A stretch of DNA of 64,000 nt, from contig NZ_BMZP01000002.1 of the NCBI RefSeq assembly GCF_014652855.1, positions 1-64,000 on the forward strand, written 5' to 3'. Each line of letters opens with the position of its first letter. The stretch's first letter is position 1. Under the pieces are notes generated by a model, which saw only the letters and a program-made list of their open reading frames with translations, was not told where the DNA came from and ran no database searches. Origin of the DNA: Novosphingobium pokkalii (GTDB lineage: Bacteria > Pseudomonadota > Alphaproteobacteria > Sphingomonadales > Sphingomonadaceae). Position numbers and translations under genes: made by a program. Shown piece after piece: positions 38,368-55,935 of the stretch.

Positions 38368-38544
38368 ATGGAAGACCCCCGCAACCTGCCACCCGATCGC
38401 CGCGCTCGCCGCTTCGGCCGCGCCGGGCTGACCGTTGCCGTCATTGTCGCGGCGATCATCCTGGTGATCTTCGTGGGCCGCAATGTGTGGCACGCGCGCG
38501 TGCTGCACCAGGAGGAGCGTACCGGAATGCCCAACGACGCCTGA
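38368..38544 (+). CDS. Small single-pass membrane protein
   Basis: 58 aa: MEDPRNLPPDRRARRFGRAG, then hydrophobic LTVAVIVAAIILVIFV (~23-38) and WHARVLHQEERTGMPNDA. The Arg-rich N-terminus should stay in the cytosol. SD AAAGG lies 9 nt upstream of the ATG. Unknown function. Convergent with the prephenate dehydrogenase gene, with 7 nt between stops. Confidence 0.65.
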   Translation: MEDPRNLPPDRRARRFGRAGLTVAVIVAAIILVIFVGRNVWHARVLHQEERTGMPNDA

Positions 38545-38551
38545 CAACCGC

Positions 38552-39505
38552 TCAGCGCGGACGCGCAGCGTCTTCCGTGGCCGGCGCCGTTGCCACGCCG
38601 TGGTCGCGGCCGAAGTCGGGCCGGGCGTCGTCTTGGCCCATGGCGATGATCGAGCGGCGGATCGCGCGGGTGCGGGTGAAATGATCGAACAGCGCGGCGC
38701 CGTCGCCCTTGCGGATCGCCTTCTGCAATTCGGTCAGGTCTTCGGTAAAGACCTGGAGCATCGTCAGCACCGCGTCGCGATTGTGCAGGAACACGTCGCG
38801 CCACATCGTCGGATCGGACGCCGCAATGCGGGTGAAATCGCGGAAGCCACCGGCGGAATACTTGATCACCTCACTCTGGGTCACTTCCTCCAGGTCAGAC
38901 GCTGTTCCGACGATGGTATAGGCGATCAGGTGCGGCAGGTGGCTGGTGACGGCCAGCACCAGATCGTGGTGCGCGGCATCCATCATCTCCACTTTGGCGC
39001 CCAGCGCTTCCCAGAACGCGGAAACGCGGGCCACGGCCGCCTCGTCGGCGTCTTCGGCCGGGGTGAGAATGCACCAGCGGCCCACGAACAGTGTGGCAAA
39101 GCCTGCGTCCGGGCCGCTCTGCTCGGTCCCGGCGACAGGATGCGCGGGCACGATCGTTGCGCCCGGCAGCGCTTCACCCAGCGCCTTGAGCACGCTGGCC
39201 TTGCTCGATCCCACGTCGCTGATCACGCAATCGGCGGGCAGGTGTGGCGCCACGGCAGCGGCAGCCGCACCCATCGCGCCCACCGGCACGCAGAACACCA
39301 CCAGTTGCGCACCGGCCACGGCCTGCGCCGGAGTGTCGGCAATCGCGTCGGCCAGGCCGATTTCGGCGGCACGGGCGCGCACCGCCGGATCGGCATCGTA
39401 GCCGACCACGCGCACGCCGGGGATGCGCGCGCGCGCCGCCAGCGCCACCGATCCGCCCAGCAGGCCCAGGCCGATCACCGCCACATCGCGAAACGACTCG
39501 CTCAT
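38552..39505 (-). CDS. tyrA: Prephenate dehydrogenase (or arogenate/cyclohexadienyl dehydrogenase)
   Basis: 317 aa from MSESFRD. NAD-binding [18 protein letters not shown] at the N-terminus, then [32 protein letters not shown] (catalytic His region), [18 protein letters not shown] and [20 protein letters not shown]. It makes tyrosine precursor 4-hydroxyphenylpyruvate or tyrosine. ATGA overlap with hisC couples the two; alphaproteobacterial TyrA is often clyclohexadienyl-type, which sequence alone does not settle. Confidence 0.93.
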   Translation of the reverse strand: MSESFRDVAVIGLGLLGGSVALAARARIPGVRVVGYDADPAVRARAAEIGLADAIADTPAQAVAGAQLVVFCVPVGAMGAAAAAVAPHLPADCVISDVGSSKASVLKALGEALPGATIVPAHPVAGTEQSGPDAGFATLFVGRWCILTPAEDADEAAVARVSAFWEALGAKVEMMDAAHHDLVLAVTSHLPHLIAYTIVGTASDLEEVTQSEVIKYSAGGFRDFTRIAASDPTMWRDVFLHNRDAVLTMLQVFTEDLTELQKAIRKGDGAALFDHFTRTRAIRRSIIAMGQDDARPDFGRDHGVATAPATEDAARPR

Positions 39506-40632
39506 CGCGTCGACTGGGCCATGGCGCGCAAGGCGGTGGCGATGGCGTCCATCTGCTCGGGCGTGCCGATGGTGATGCGCAGGCACTGGGGCAGCCCCTG
39601 CCCCGGCAGCCAGCGGGTGATATAGCCTGCATCCATCAGGCCGAGGTAGGCCGCCTCTGCCGTGAGCGCCCCGGAAAACTCGATCAGCACGAAGTTGGCC
39701 TGGCTGGGCAGCGGACGCAGCCCGTGGTTGCCCAGTTGCTCCAGCGCCGCCACGAAGCGCGCCCGCTCGGCGCGATTGTGCGCCGCCGAAGCCTGGACGA
39801 AGGCCTGGTCCTGCACCGCGGCCAGCCCCATGGCCTGCCCGGTCAGCGAAACATTGAACGGCCCGCGAATGCGGTTGAGCATGTCGATCACTGCGACCGG
39901 GCCGGTGGCCCAGCCGATGCGCTCTCCGGCCAGGCCGTAGATCTTGGAAAAGGTCCGCGTCACCAGCACGTTGGCCGCGCTGCGCGCCAGATCGAGCGCG
40001 CCATCGTCGTCCTTTTCCGCGACATATTCGGCATAGGCCTGGTCCACCACCAGCAGCACGTCGGGGCGCAGGCCGGCGTGCAACCGGGCCAGCTCGCTAC
40101 GGCCGATATAGCTGCCCGTGGGGTTGTTGGGATTGGCCAAGAAGACCACGCGGGTACGCTCGGTCACGGCGGCGAGCAGCGCGTCGACATCGGTGCCGTA
40201 ATCGCAGTCGGGCGCTTCCACCGGGGTTGCGCCGCAGCGCCGCGCCGCGATCGGATAGACCGAAAAGCCATAGCGCACGAACAGCACTTCATCGCCCACC
40301 CCGGCATAGGCCTGGGCGGCAATGTGGAGCAGCTCATCCGAACCGGTGCCCATGACGATGCGCGCCGGATCGAGCCCGTGCAGCGCGGCGAGCGCGGCGC
40401 GCAAGTCCTTGCTGTCGGGGTCGGGATAGAGCGCCGTATTGGCCACCTGTGCGCGCGCCTCGACGGCCGCGCCGCTGGTGCCCAGCGGGTTCTCGTTGGC
40501 CGAAAGCTTGATCAGCGGCTGTCCATCCAGCCCGGCCGATTTGCCCGGCACATAGGCGTGGATCGCGCGAATCCAGTCCTTGGGCTGCGGGCAGGCGATC
40601 GGGGCGGCGCGGGTTGCGGTCTGGTCGGTCAT
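39502..40632 (-). CDS. hisC: Histidinol-phosphate aminotransferase (class I/II)
   Basis: 376 aa from [11 protein letters not shown]-dependent. [39 protein letters not shown] and the PLP-lysine [17 protein letters not shown] are present. Next to TyrA it may also act as an aromatic aminotransferase, as many HisC homologues do in this location. A start at 40641 (MAIM) is possible. It overlaps the tyrA start by 4 nt. Confidence 0.93.
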   Translation of the reverse strand: MTDQTATRAAPIACPQPKDWIRAIHAYVPGKSAGLDGQPLIKLSANENPLGTSGAAVEARAQVANTALYPDPDSKDLRAALAALHGLDPARIVMGTGSDELLHIAAQAYAGVGDEVLFVRYGFSVYPIAARRCGATPVEAPDCDYGTDVDALLAAVTERTRVVFLANPNNPTGSYIGRSELARLHAGLRPDVLLVVDQAYAEYVAEKDDDGALDLARSAANVLVTRTFSKIYGLAGERIGWATGPVAVIDMLNRIRGPFNVSLTGQAMGLAAVQDQAFVQASAAHNRAERARFVAALEQLGNHGLRPLPSQANFVLIEFSGALTAEAAYLGLMDAGYITRWLPGQGLPQCLRITIGTPEQMDAIATALRAMAQSTR

Positions 40633-40729
40633 GATGGCCATGGCTTTACGACAAGACCGGCGCAATTCAAGCGCAACCCTTGGGCAGGCAGGCCTGGTGC
40701 AACCGGCCGAGGCAGCAGGTGCACCAATG

Positions 40730-40760
40730 AAAAACCCCGCCGGTTGCCCGGCGGGGTTTT
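40730..40760 (-). terminator. Terminator downstream of rpoC
   Basis: CCCCGCCGG and CCGGCGGGG (40735-40743 with 40748-40756) flanked by A4-5 and T4: AAAACCCC...GGGGTTTT. It can stop transcripts on both strands. It lies 30 nt past the rpoC stop (minus strand) and may also insulate hisC. Confidence 0.9.
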
Positions 40761-40789
40761 CGTGTGCCTGGACCAGGCGGGCGAGAGGA

Positions 40790-45070
<4,281 letters not shown>

Positions 45071-45158
45071 TGCGTGATCCTCACTGGGAGGGAAATCCTG
45101 TCATGCGGCGGCCGGGGCACGGCGGAAGGCCAGGGCCCCCCGCCGCGTCTGTCCCGGC

Positions 45159-49322
<4,164 letters not shown>

Positions 49323-49551
49323 GGGAGGTGAGTGCCTCTTTGCTTGTCACGAGCCGGCCGAAACCGGCGGAATTCTGCCATGCGCGGCGGATGGCCCGGC
49401 ATGGACGCAAAAGAGGCCGCGAGGCGCAGGACACCCTTCCCGGATGTCCGTGCCCGCAGCCTTTCGCGTCATGCCGATGCCCGCCGCTTCCTTCCTGGAG
49501 CCTTCCCCCGCGCATGGGAAAGCCTTGCTCGAAGCGGCAGGTGAGTTCGCC

Positions 49552-49580
49552 CATATAGGCAAGGTCACGGCCAATGTCAA
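49552..49580 (-). promoter_or_regulatory. Strong promoter for rpoBC
   Basis: On the minus strand TTGACA (49580-49575), 17 bp, TATATG (49557-49552). It matches the -35 consensus exactly and 4 of 6 at -10. The predicted transcript start near 49545 leaves a ~220-nt leader before rpoB. The gap 49323-49821 (499 bp) also contains the region for the divergent GGDEF gene; nothing else stands out. Confidence 0.75.
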
Positions 49581-49821
49581 AGCAGGGCTTCGCCGCGCGC
49601 CTTGCCCGGGCGGGGGCGCCAAGGCGGGATCGCGAAATTGCATCCGGATTTGTAATTAATTCTAAATTCGCCCGCTTTCATCGTACAAACCGAGTCCAGG
49701 ATGGAGCGTTCGTTTGCGTTCTGTTTACCCTGATCCCATAGGCAGGGCACAACGCAGGACGGTACCCTCGGCGTGGCGATGCCGCCCGGCCGGGGCCTTT
49801 TTCCTTTTGCCCGCGGGATTC

Positions 49822-51036
49822 ATGGACGACAAATTCGCCTTCATCTTGCCGGTCATGCAGGTCGCCTTCGGGGTGGCCGCCGTGCTGGCGGGCCGTTGGC
49901 GCGTGTCCAGCGCGGGCTGGTGGGCCGGCGGATTCCTGGCCAGCGCCAGCGGCTTTGCCATGCCTGCCATCGCCTTCCTGGTGCCGCTGGCCGGGCGCGC
50001 GGTCCTGGCCTCGGGCGTGTTTGCCGTGGCCTTCTTCTGCTTTGGCCAGGCCCTGGGCGAACATTTCGGCCTGCGCCGCAAGCATGTCTGGCTGCGCGCC
50101 GGCATTGCCCTGGCCGCAACGCTGATCAGCGCGCTGGGCGTGGCGATCGACAGCCTGCGCCTGCACCTGGCCGCGTCCGATGTCGGCTGCGCGCTGCTGC
50201 TGCTGGTGCCACTGCTGGCGGCACACGGGCGCACCCGGCGCAGCGGCGATCGCGCGCTGGTGGCGATCAGTTGGGTGGTGGTGGCCGATTGCACCGCGCG
50301 CGCGGTCTGCGTCCGCTGGCTGGCCAGCGGCGGGATCGCCAGCTTTCCCACCAGCACTTATGCCTTCGCCTACCAGGTTTCCGGCTCGCTGCTCGGGGTG
50401 GCCTTTGCCATGGCCGCGCTGGCCTCGGTGATGATCAGCGTGCTGATGCGCTATCGCGACTGGGCGATCTGCGACCCGCTGACCGGCCTGCTCAACCGCC
50501 GCGGCTTCGACGAGGCGCTGGCCGGGCGCGGCGCGCACGAGAAAGCCCACGCCACCGCGATCGCGTGCGACATCGACCACTTCAAGGCGGTGAACGACCA
50601 GTTCGGCCATCATCGTGGCGACGAAGTGATCGCCACCCTGGCAGCGGCGATCGACAGCCACTTGCCGGCACGCGCCTTTGCCGCCCGCTTTGGCGGCGAG
50701 GAATTCGTGATCTATCTGCCACAAGGCGCGCTCGACTTGGCGGGCGCGGGCATCGCCAGCGCGGGGGCGCAACTGGCCGAAGCCGTGCGTCGCGACTTTG
50801 CCCAGCGCATGCAACGCCTGCTCGGGCGCGACCACCCCGTCACCGCAAGCTTCGGCATTTCGGCCGTCGCCGCGGGCGAAGCCTCGCTCGAGCCGGCGCT
50901 GCGCCGGGCCGACCAGGCGCTGTACCAGGCCAAGAGCGCGGGGCGGAACTGCTGCGTGGTCAAGTCGGCCCTCGCCGCATCAGGGGCCATGGCAGACGCA
51001 GCGGCACCGACGCGCGCCGCAACGCTTCCGGCCTGA
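49822..51036 (+). CDS. Membrane diguanylate cyclase (GGDEF)
   Basis: 404 aa from MDDKFAFILP. About six to seven TM helices (~1-210) precede a GGDEF domain (~230-390): DPLTGLLNRRGF, CDIDHFKAVNDQFGHHRGDE and the active-site RFGGEEFVIYLP. The five-residue-upstream I-site RxxD is absent (ARAF). It makes cyclic di-GMP. It occupies the place between rpoB and rplJ, reading towards rplJ. An in-frame start 36 codons upstream was rejected. Confidence 0.88.
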   Translation: MDDKFAFILPVMQVAFGVAAVLAGRWRVSSAGWWAGGFLASASGFAMPAIAFLVPLAGRAVLASGVFAVAFFCFGQALGEHFGLRRKHVWLRAGIALAATLISALGVAIDSLRLHLAASDVGCALLLLVPLLAAHGRTRRSGDRALVAISWVVVADCTARAVCVRWLASGGIASFPTSTYAFAYQVSGSLLGVAFAMAALASVMISVLMRYRDWAICDPLTGLLNRRGFDEALAGRGAHEKAHATAIACDIDHFKAVNDQFGHHRGDEVIATLAAAIDSHLPARAFAARFGGEEFVIYLPQGALDLAGAGIASAGAQLAEAVRRDFAQRMQRLLGRDHPVTASFGISAVAAGEASLEPALRRADQALYQAKSAGRNCCVVKSALAASGAMADAAAPTRAATLPA

Positions 51037-51065
51037 AGCGGCCCCACGGCACCAGTCACGCCCAC

Positions 51066-51093
51066 TTGACTCCCCCGGCCCATCTGCTAGGGG
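51066..51093 (+). promoter_or_regulatory. Candidate rplJL promoter
   Basis: TTGACT (51066-51071), 16 bp, then TAGGGG (51088-51093) preceded by TGC (extended -10). Strong -35, GC-rich -10. It lies 275 nt upstream of rplJ and within 30 nt of the GGDEF stop. Confidence 0.5.
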
Positions 51094-51368
51094 CGCGTCC
51101 CGAACGGCAGACCCGTCTGTCGCTCATCCGTCCGAGACCGTCGGCGCCGGGGTTTGCCCAGGCTTAATTTCCGACCTAGGCGGGGAAAAGAGATTTCACG
51201 GCCGCGCGCTCCGCTTTCGGAACGTGGCGCCCATCGCAATGGCCTTTGCGCCAGCGCAGCCTCCTTCCCTTGTCGAACGGACTCGCCCCAGGTCGCTTGC
51301 GGCCCGGGACAAACGTAGCCGGCTGCAAGGGGCTTTGCCCTCTGGCAGCCATTGTGAAGGAGTAAGGC
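51094..51368 (+). other. rplJ leader region
   Basis: A ~275-nt leader precedes rplJ. Its last part holds the hairpin GGCTGC (51321-51326) with GCAGCC (51345-51350) and an inner stem AGGG/CCCT, ending 6 nt before the SD AAGGAG (51357-51362). Leader structures before rplJ bind L10(L12)4 and give autogenous control in other bacteria; that this one does is inference. Confidence 0.45.
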
Positions 51369-51884
51369 ATGGATCGTTCGCAAAAAGCCGAATCGGTCGC
51401 TTTCCTCAACGAACTCGTGAGCGGTTCGGGGGCGGTCATCGTCACCCGCAACCTCGGCATGACGGTGGCCCAGTCCACCGCCCTGCGCACGAAGATCCGC
51501 GAGGCCGGCGCGACCTACAAGGTTGCGAAGAACCGTCTTGCCAAGCTTGCCATCCAGGGCACCGATTACGAAGGCATTGGTGAATTCTTCACCGGTCCGA
51601 CCGCGATCGCTGCCTCGGCCGATCCCGTCGCCGCCGCCAAGGTGATCGTCGAGTTCGCCAAGACCACCGACAAGATCGAAATCGTCGGTGGCGGGATGGG
51701 TTCGCAGGTTCTCAGCCCCGATGGTGTCAAGGCCCTGGCCACGATGCCCTCGCTCGATGAACTGCGTGCCAAGCTTATCGGTCTCATCCAGGCTCCGGCC
51801 ACGAAGATCGCCCAGCTCACCACCGCTCCGGCGGCGAAGCTGGCCCGCGTCTTCAACGCCTATGCCGAGAAGGATGCGGCCTGA
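51369..51884 (+). CDS. rplJ: 50S ribosomal protein L10
   Basis: 171 aa. [19 protein letters not shown] and [17 protein letters not shown] are typical of L10; the C-terminal helix [11 protein letters not shown] binds L7/L12 dimers. SD AAGGAGT 8 nt upstream. rplL follows 78 nt downstream. rpoB is not in its usual place after rplL. Confidence 0.97.
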   Translation: MDRSQKAESVAFLNELVSGSGAVIVTRNLGMTVAQSTALRTKIREAGATYKVAKNRLAKLAIQGTDYEGIGEFFTGPTAIAASADPVAAAKVIVEFAKTTDKIEIVGGGMGSQVLSPDGVKALATMPSLDELRAKLIGLIQAPATKIAQLTTAPAAKLARVFNAYAEKDAA

Positions 51885-51962
51885 GCCGGTTCAAACGACT
51901 TTTGCCCGAGCGTACCGCAGCCTGCGGACACCGGGCGCCACACATTAACGGAGTGAAACATC

Positions 51963-52337
51963 ATGGCCGATATCGCCAAGCTCGTTGAAGAACTGTCGCA
52001 GCTCACCGTTCTCGAAGCTGCTGACCTCGCCAAGGCTCTCGAAGAAGCATGGGGCGTGAGCGCCGCTGCTGCCGTGGCCGTGGCCGCTGCCCCCGCCGGT
52101 GAAGCTGCTCCGGCTGCTGAAGAAAAGACCGAATTCGACGTCATCCTGACCGGCGACGGCGGCAAGAAGATCCAGGTCATCAAGGAAGTCCGCGCGATCA
52201 CCTCGCTCGGCCTGACCGAAGCCAAGGCCCTGGTCGAAGGCGCCCCGAAGGCGATCAAGGAAGGCGTGTCGAAGGCTGAAGCCGAAGACATCAAGAAGAA
52301 GATCGAAGAAGCCGGCGGCACCGTCGAAATCAAGTAA
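51963..52337 (+). CDS. rplL: 50S ribosomal protein L7/L12
   Basis: 124 aa. N-terminal dimerisation domain ([20 protein letters not shown]), Ala/Pro/Gly hinge ([14 protein letters not shown]) and the C-terminal factor-binding domain ([35 protein letters not shown]). It forms the ribosomal stalk that recruits translation factors. Followed by a terminator. Confidence 0.98.
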   Translation: MADIAKLVEELSQLTVLEAADLAKALEEAWGVSAAAAVAVAAAPAGEAAPAAEEKTEFDVILTGDGGKKIQVIKEVRAITSLGLTEAKALVEGAPKAIKEGVSKAEAEDIKKKIEEAGGTVEIK

Positions 52338-52368
52338 TCTTCTTCGGGTTCTTCCCGACGAAATGGAG

Positions 52369-52400
52369 AAAGGGCGGGCCGCAAGGCTCGCCCTTTTTTC
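52369..52400 (+). terminator. Rho-independent terminator of rplJL
   Basis: AGGGCGGGCC (52371-52380) pairs with GGCTCGCCCT (52385-52394), with one G-T pair, followed by TTTTTT. Confidence 0.9.
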
Positions 52401-52480
52401 GTGGCGTGGCATTTGGGTGGCGTGGGGGGATGCGAAGCGCAGCCCGACCCATTGCGTACGTTGGCGAGGAATCGCGCCAT

Positions 52481-52573
52481 TCGAGCTGGACCCCGGATCA
52501 AGTCCGGGGTGACGGGGAAAGGAAATCTCTCCAGTCTTTCGTCACCCCGGACTTGATCCGGGGTCCAGCTCGA
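52481..52573. repeat. GC-rich inverted repeat (family member 3)
   Basis: Two 34-bp arms (52481-52514 and 52540-52573) are perfect reverse complements with a 25-nt loop. Core CCCCGGATCAAGTCCGGGG as in member 1. It lies between rplL and the convergent OLD-like gene. Bases 52574-52716 carry nothing recognisable. Confidence 0.92.
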
Positions 52574-52716
52574 AAACTGGTGCCGTCGTTGCCGCGATCG
52601 TCCCAGGGTAGCCGATCCATAGCTCGGAGGCTGTATCCTCACCCGATGAAGAGCGCGAACGACGGGTCGAGCTGTTGACCTATGGATTGCTTCATTGAGC
52701 AGCGATAGAGCGTACT

Positions 52717-54363
52717 CTAAGCGAGAAGATCTTGAAGATTTAATTTGAGGCTTGTCGCGCGCTCGGGAAACCCGGTGTGGCCAAGAACCGACGTATCAGA
52801 AAATTTCCCACCTGGAACCTTGTTCTTAAGTTGCTTAAAGACGGTTTTGCCTTTTGCTCCTTTGAGAGGTCGCGTTTGGAACGAGGCCCAAACATCATCA
52901 TTAGTAGGACCGCCACCCGCTTTGTGAAGTTCACTGTTATGGGCAGCTCTCTGCGAAACAAATTGCTCGTTTATCGGCGCTTGATTTTGAGCGAGCACCT
53001 CTGCGATCCATGCTTCGCAAGTGCCTAACGGCTCTCCGGTTAAAGAAGACAAGAAACTTGGGTCACAAAATTCTGCTTCTAGATCAGATTGGTCGGTCAC
53101 CCAAAGACGGATACCTTCACTCGAATAATCGTCCTTCAGAGTTACAACTTCTGCATCACTTAGAGAATCTCTATCTCGATGAACGAGAACCTTAAATTTA
53201 TCACCAAGTGATGTACGAAGCTCAGTAGCCTCAGATTTCGTGAGAAGGTGCTTGTATCCGCGTCCCGGCAAAACCGTGACTGCACGTTCTATTTCAGGCC
53301 ATTGACCAATTAACTTCTTTAGATAATCATTTTTGGCATCTTCACTTACGACGATAACCTTCTTACCAAAAGCGCCCCAGCCAAGCGCCAGTTCAACCAC
53401 TGATCGGTCATCCGTCTTCTTTTGCCCATCCGCCAACCATACGACGTTCGTGTCCGCCGGAGCCCCCCTCACGATGAAGGGTGAATGGGTTGTCATAACG
53501 ATTTTAATTCCTTGTGCGCGGGCGATCTCAAGCAGGCGAGAGGCCAACATTTCCTGCACACTCGGGTGCAGGTGGATGTCAGGTTCGTCGACGAGAAGAA
53601 TTTTTGGCTTAAAGAGCAATATATAGCAAAATATCTGAATTAGCTGTAGATATCCCGTTCCCAGCAACTCAAGTGGCGTAGACATTCCCGCAATTTCTGC
53701 CTCTGCGTGAATATCAAAATCAGCTGCCTCATCGAATTTTACTTTTAGTCCTATCGGACCAAGGAGTGGCTCAAGACAAACTTCGATCTGAGTCAGGTCT
53801 TCTGTGGAAAGAAGATTAAGTGCATTTCTAAGATACACATTCGAGTCCCCGAAAGAGCATGCCTTAAGCACCACTCGCTTCGAGTTCTTTTGCTCGACGT
53901 TTGGAATACCCGATATTCCCGGAATAAACCCGCTGAAGAAGGTCTCAACACCACGAAACTGGTGCCTGACCACCTCGGGCAGTTCACCTTGCACAGAGAT
54001 ACCCGCGTTACGAGCAGATCGCATTTCGAGATGGGCTCTGGTTTCCGTTCCGTCATCGTCCCGAAAAACGAAATGTACCTTTGACGATGGACTGTCGGAC
54101 CGATTGCCCCAAGGTGCGCCATGACCCAGCCGCCAATACTCATCTGAAGGCAGATAATCGAGGTCCGCCACGCGGACCATCGCTGTCGACGCAACTCGGA
54201 TTCGGTCAGCTTGGCGCATCAAGCATGACGCCAAATGTAACGCTTGAAGGATGGACGATTTTCCACTGCCATTAGACCCTACGAGAATGTTGAGGTCCGC
54301 CAGTGGCAGATCAATCGCGTCAATTCGCTTGAACTTCTCTATCCTGATCGATTCAAGTCTCAC
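52717..54363 (-). CDS. ABC-ATPase/TOPRIM protein (OLD-like nuclease)
   Basis: 548 aa. N-terminal ATPase domain (~1-335): Walker A GSNGSGKSS (~29-37), signature-like LGTGYLQLI, Walker B ILLVDEPDIHLHP and switch His in TTHSPF. The C-terminal TOPRIM-like domain starts KVIVVSEDAKNDYLKKL (conserved Glu) and has the metal site HRDRDSL (D-x-D) and DLEAEFCD. ~100 unplaced residues follow. OLD-family proteins are DNA nucleases, several with antiphage roles. GTG 54363 has GGGGGA ~5 nt upstream; an in-frame GTG at 54384 adds seven residues. Base composition is lower in GC than in the neighbours and codon use differs, suggesting transfer. No helicase (GajB) partner is next to it. Confidence 0.82.
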   Translation of the reverse strand: MRLESIRIEKFKRIDAIDLPLADLNILVGSNGSGKSSILQALHLASCLMRQADRIRVASTAMVRVADLDYLPSDEYWRLGHGAPWGNRSDSPSSKVHFVFRDDDGTETRAHLEMRSARNAGISVQGELPEVVRHQFRGVETFFSGFIPGISGIPNVEQKNSKRVVLKACSFGDSNVYLRNALNLLSTEDLTQIEVCLEPLLGPIGLKVKFDEAADFDIHAEAEIAGMSTPLELLGTGYLQLIQIFCYILLFKPKILLVDEPDIHLHPSVQEMLASRLLEIARAQGIKIVMTTHSPFIVRGAPADTNVVWLADGQKKTDDRSVVELALGWGAFGKKVIVVSEDAKNDYLKKLIGQWPEIERAVTVLPGRGYKHLLTKSEATELRTSLGDKFKVLVHRDRDSLSDAEVVTLKDDYSSEGIRLWVTDQSDLEAEFCDPSFLSSLTGEPLGTCEAWIAEVLAQNQAPINEQFVSQRAAHNSELHKAGGGPTNDDVWASFQTRPLKGAKGKTVFKQLKNKVPGGKFSDTSVLGHTGFPERATSLKLNLQDLLA

Positions 54364-54424
54364 TCCATCCCCCTTCCAGTCCACTACGCCTCACTGTTAC
54401 ATATCAACGCTGCGTAGTCACGCC

Positions 54425-54437
54425 TATGCAATGCATA
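54425..54437. promoter_or_regulatory. Palindrome upstream of the OLD-like gene
   Basis: TATGCA-A-TGCATA, 60 bp upstream of the OLD-like start, in an AT-richer spacer. Possible operator or replication-related site; no regulator gene is adjacent. Confidence 0.35.
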
Positions 54438-54594
54438 AAGACGCAACCCGTTGCTTCACATCTAAAACCGACACAATAGTAGGCGGTTCAGGAACGACGG
54501 CAAAATCCAAACATCCGTCGCCGTTCCGCCCCACCCAAATCCCCACCCCCATTTTTCAGGCGAAATTCAGGTTCGGGCGCGCTAGGGCGTGACC

Positions 54595-55893
54595 ATGCCT
54601 TCCCGCCCCCTTCGCAAGCCGCTGGCCGCCGCCAGGAACCTGCAACCGCGCATCGCCGCCCTGGGCGGGGCGCTGGCGCTGGGGATTGCGGCCATCCTGT
54701 TTGCCCAGGCGGGCGAGGCGGCGCAGGGGCTGTTCAGCCGGATCGTCACGGCCTATCCGCTCGCGCCGATCGCGCTGACGCCGGCGATCTTCGTGGTGGT
54801 GACCTGGGCCACGCGCCAGCATTGGCCCGCCGCGCGCGGATCGGGGATTCCGCAAGTCATGGCCGCGGCCGAGGCGCCCGATCACCCTGTGATGGCGCCG
54901 CTGCTGTCGATGCGCACGGCGCTGGCCAAAGTGGCCGGAACGCTCGCCATGCTGCTGGGCGGGGCTTCGGTCGGGCGCGAAGGGCCGACCGTGCAGTTGA
55001 GCGCGGCGATCATGGTGGCGGTGCACAAGGCGCTGCGCGTGCCGGTGGGCGCGGGCGTGATCATTGCGGGCGGCGCGGCGGGCGTGGCGGCGGCGTTCAA
55101 CACGCCGCTGGCCGGGGTGGCCTTCGCGATCGAGGAACTAGCTTCGGCCTTTGAACAGCGCCTCGCGCTGCTGGTCATGCTGGCGGTGATGACCGCCGGC
55201 CTGGTCAGCCTGGGCCTGTCGGGGGACTACATCTATTTCGGCGCGATGAGCCAGCACGTGCCGATCGTGCCGGCCATGGTCGCGGCGCTCGGCTGCGGGG
55301 TGGCAGGCGGCCTGGCCGGTGGCGCGTTTGCCCGCGCGCTCAGTGGTTTCGGCCATATCGACCACGGCTGGATCGGCGCCCTGCGCGCCCGCCCCGTGGC
55401 GCTCGCCGCCGGGCTGGGCCTGATCGTGGCCGTGGTTGGCGTGGCCACGCAGGGGCTGGCGCCCGGAGGCCTGGCCTGGGGCACCGGTTATGGCACCACG
55501 CGTGGGTTGCTGTCGGGCGCGGATACCTCGCTGTGGTTCGGCCCGGCCAAGTTCGTCACCTCGCTCGCCACGGCCCTGAGCGGCGCGCCGGGCGGCATCT
55601 TTGCCCCCTCGCTGTCGGTCGGCGCGGGGCTTGGCCAGCTTGTCGGCACGCTGTTTCCGCCCGATTATTCCGGCGCCGTCGCCATGCTGGGGATGATCGC
55701 CTATTTCGCCGGAGTCACGCGCGCGCCGTTGACTGCGGTGATCATCGTGATGGAAATGACCGCCGACCGCGCGATGATCCTGCCGCTGTTCGCCGCCGCG
55801 CTGGTGGCCGACCAGGTGAGCGCCGCGATCTGCCCGGAAAAGCTCTATCACGCGCTCAGCCACCCGTTCCGCGCGCCCGAAACGGCGCACTGA
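54595..55893 (+). CDS. ClC-family chloride/proton transporter
   Basis: 432 aa. Inner-membrane antiporter or channel. Selectivity filter segments GSGIPQV, GREGPTVQ (gating glutamate) and GAPGGIFAPSLSVGAGLG are present. About 10-11 hydrophobic helices. ATG 54595 is used; a GTG two codons earlier is possible. The MATE gene follows after 42 nt. Confidence 0.92.
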   Translation: MPSRPLRKPLAAARNLQPRIAALGGALALGIAAILFAQAGEAAQGLFSRIVTAYPLAPIALTPAIFVVVTWATRQHWPAARGSGIPQVMAAAEAPDHPVMAPLLSMRTALAKVAGTLAMLLGGASVGREGPTVQLSAAIMVAVHKALRVPVGAGVIIAGGAAGVAAAFNTPLAGVAFAIEELASAFEQRLALLVMLAVMTAGLVSLGLSGDYIYFGAMSQHVPIVPAMVAALGCGVAGGLAGGAFARALSGFGHIDHGWIGALRARPVALAAGLGLIVAVVGVATQGLAPGGLAWGTGYGTTRGLLSGADTSLWFGPAKFVTSLATALSGAPGGIFAPSLSVGAGLGQLVGTLFPPDYSGAVAMLGMIAYFAGVTRAPLTAVIIVMEMTADRAMILPLFAAALVADQVSAAICPEKLYHALSHPFRAPETAH

Positions 55894-55935
55894 GTTTTCC
55901 TTTCCCCGGCGCCGCCCAATCCCTATGGGCGGTGG

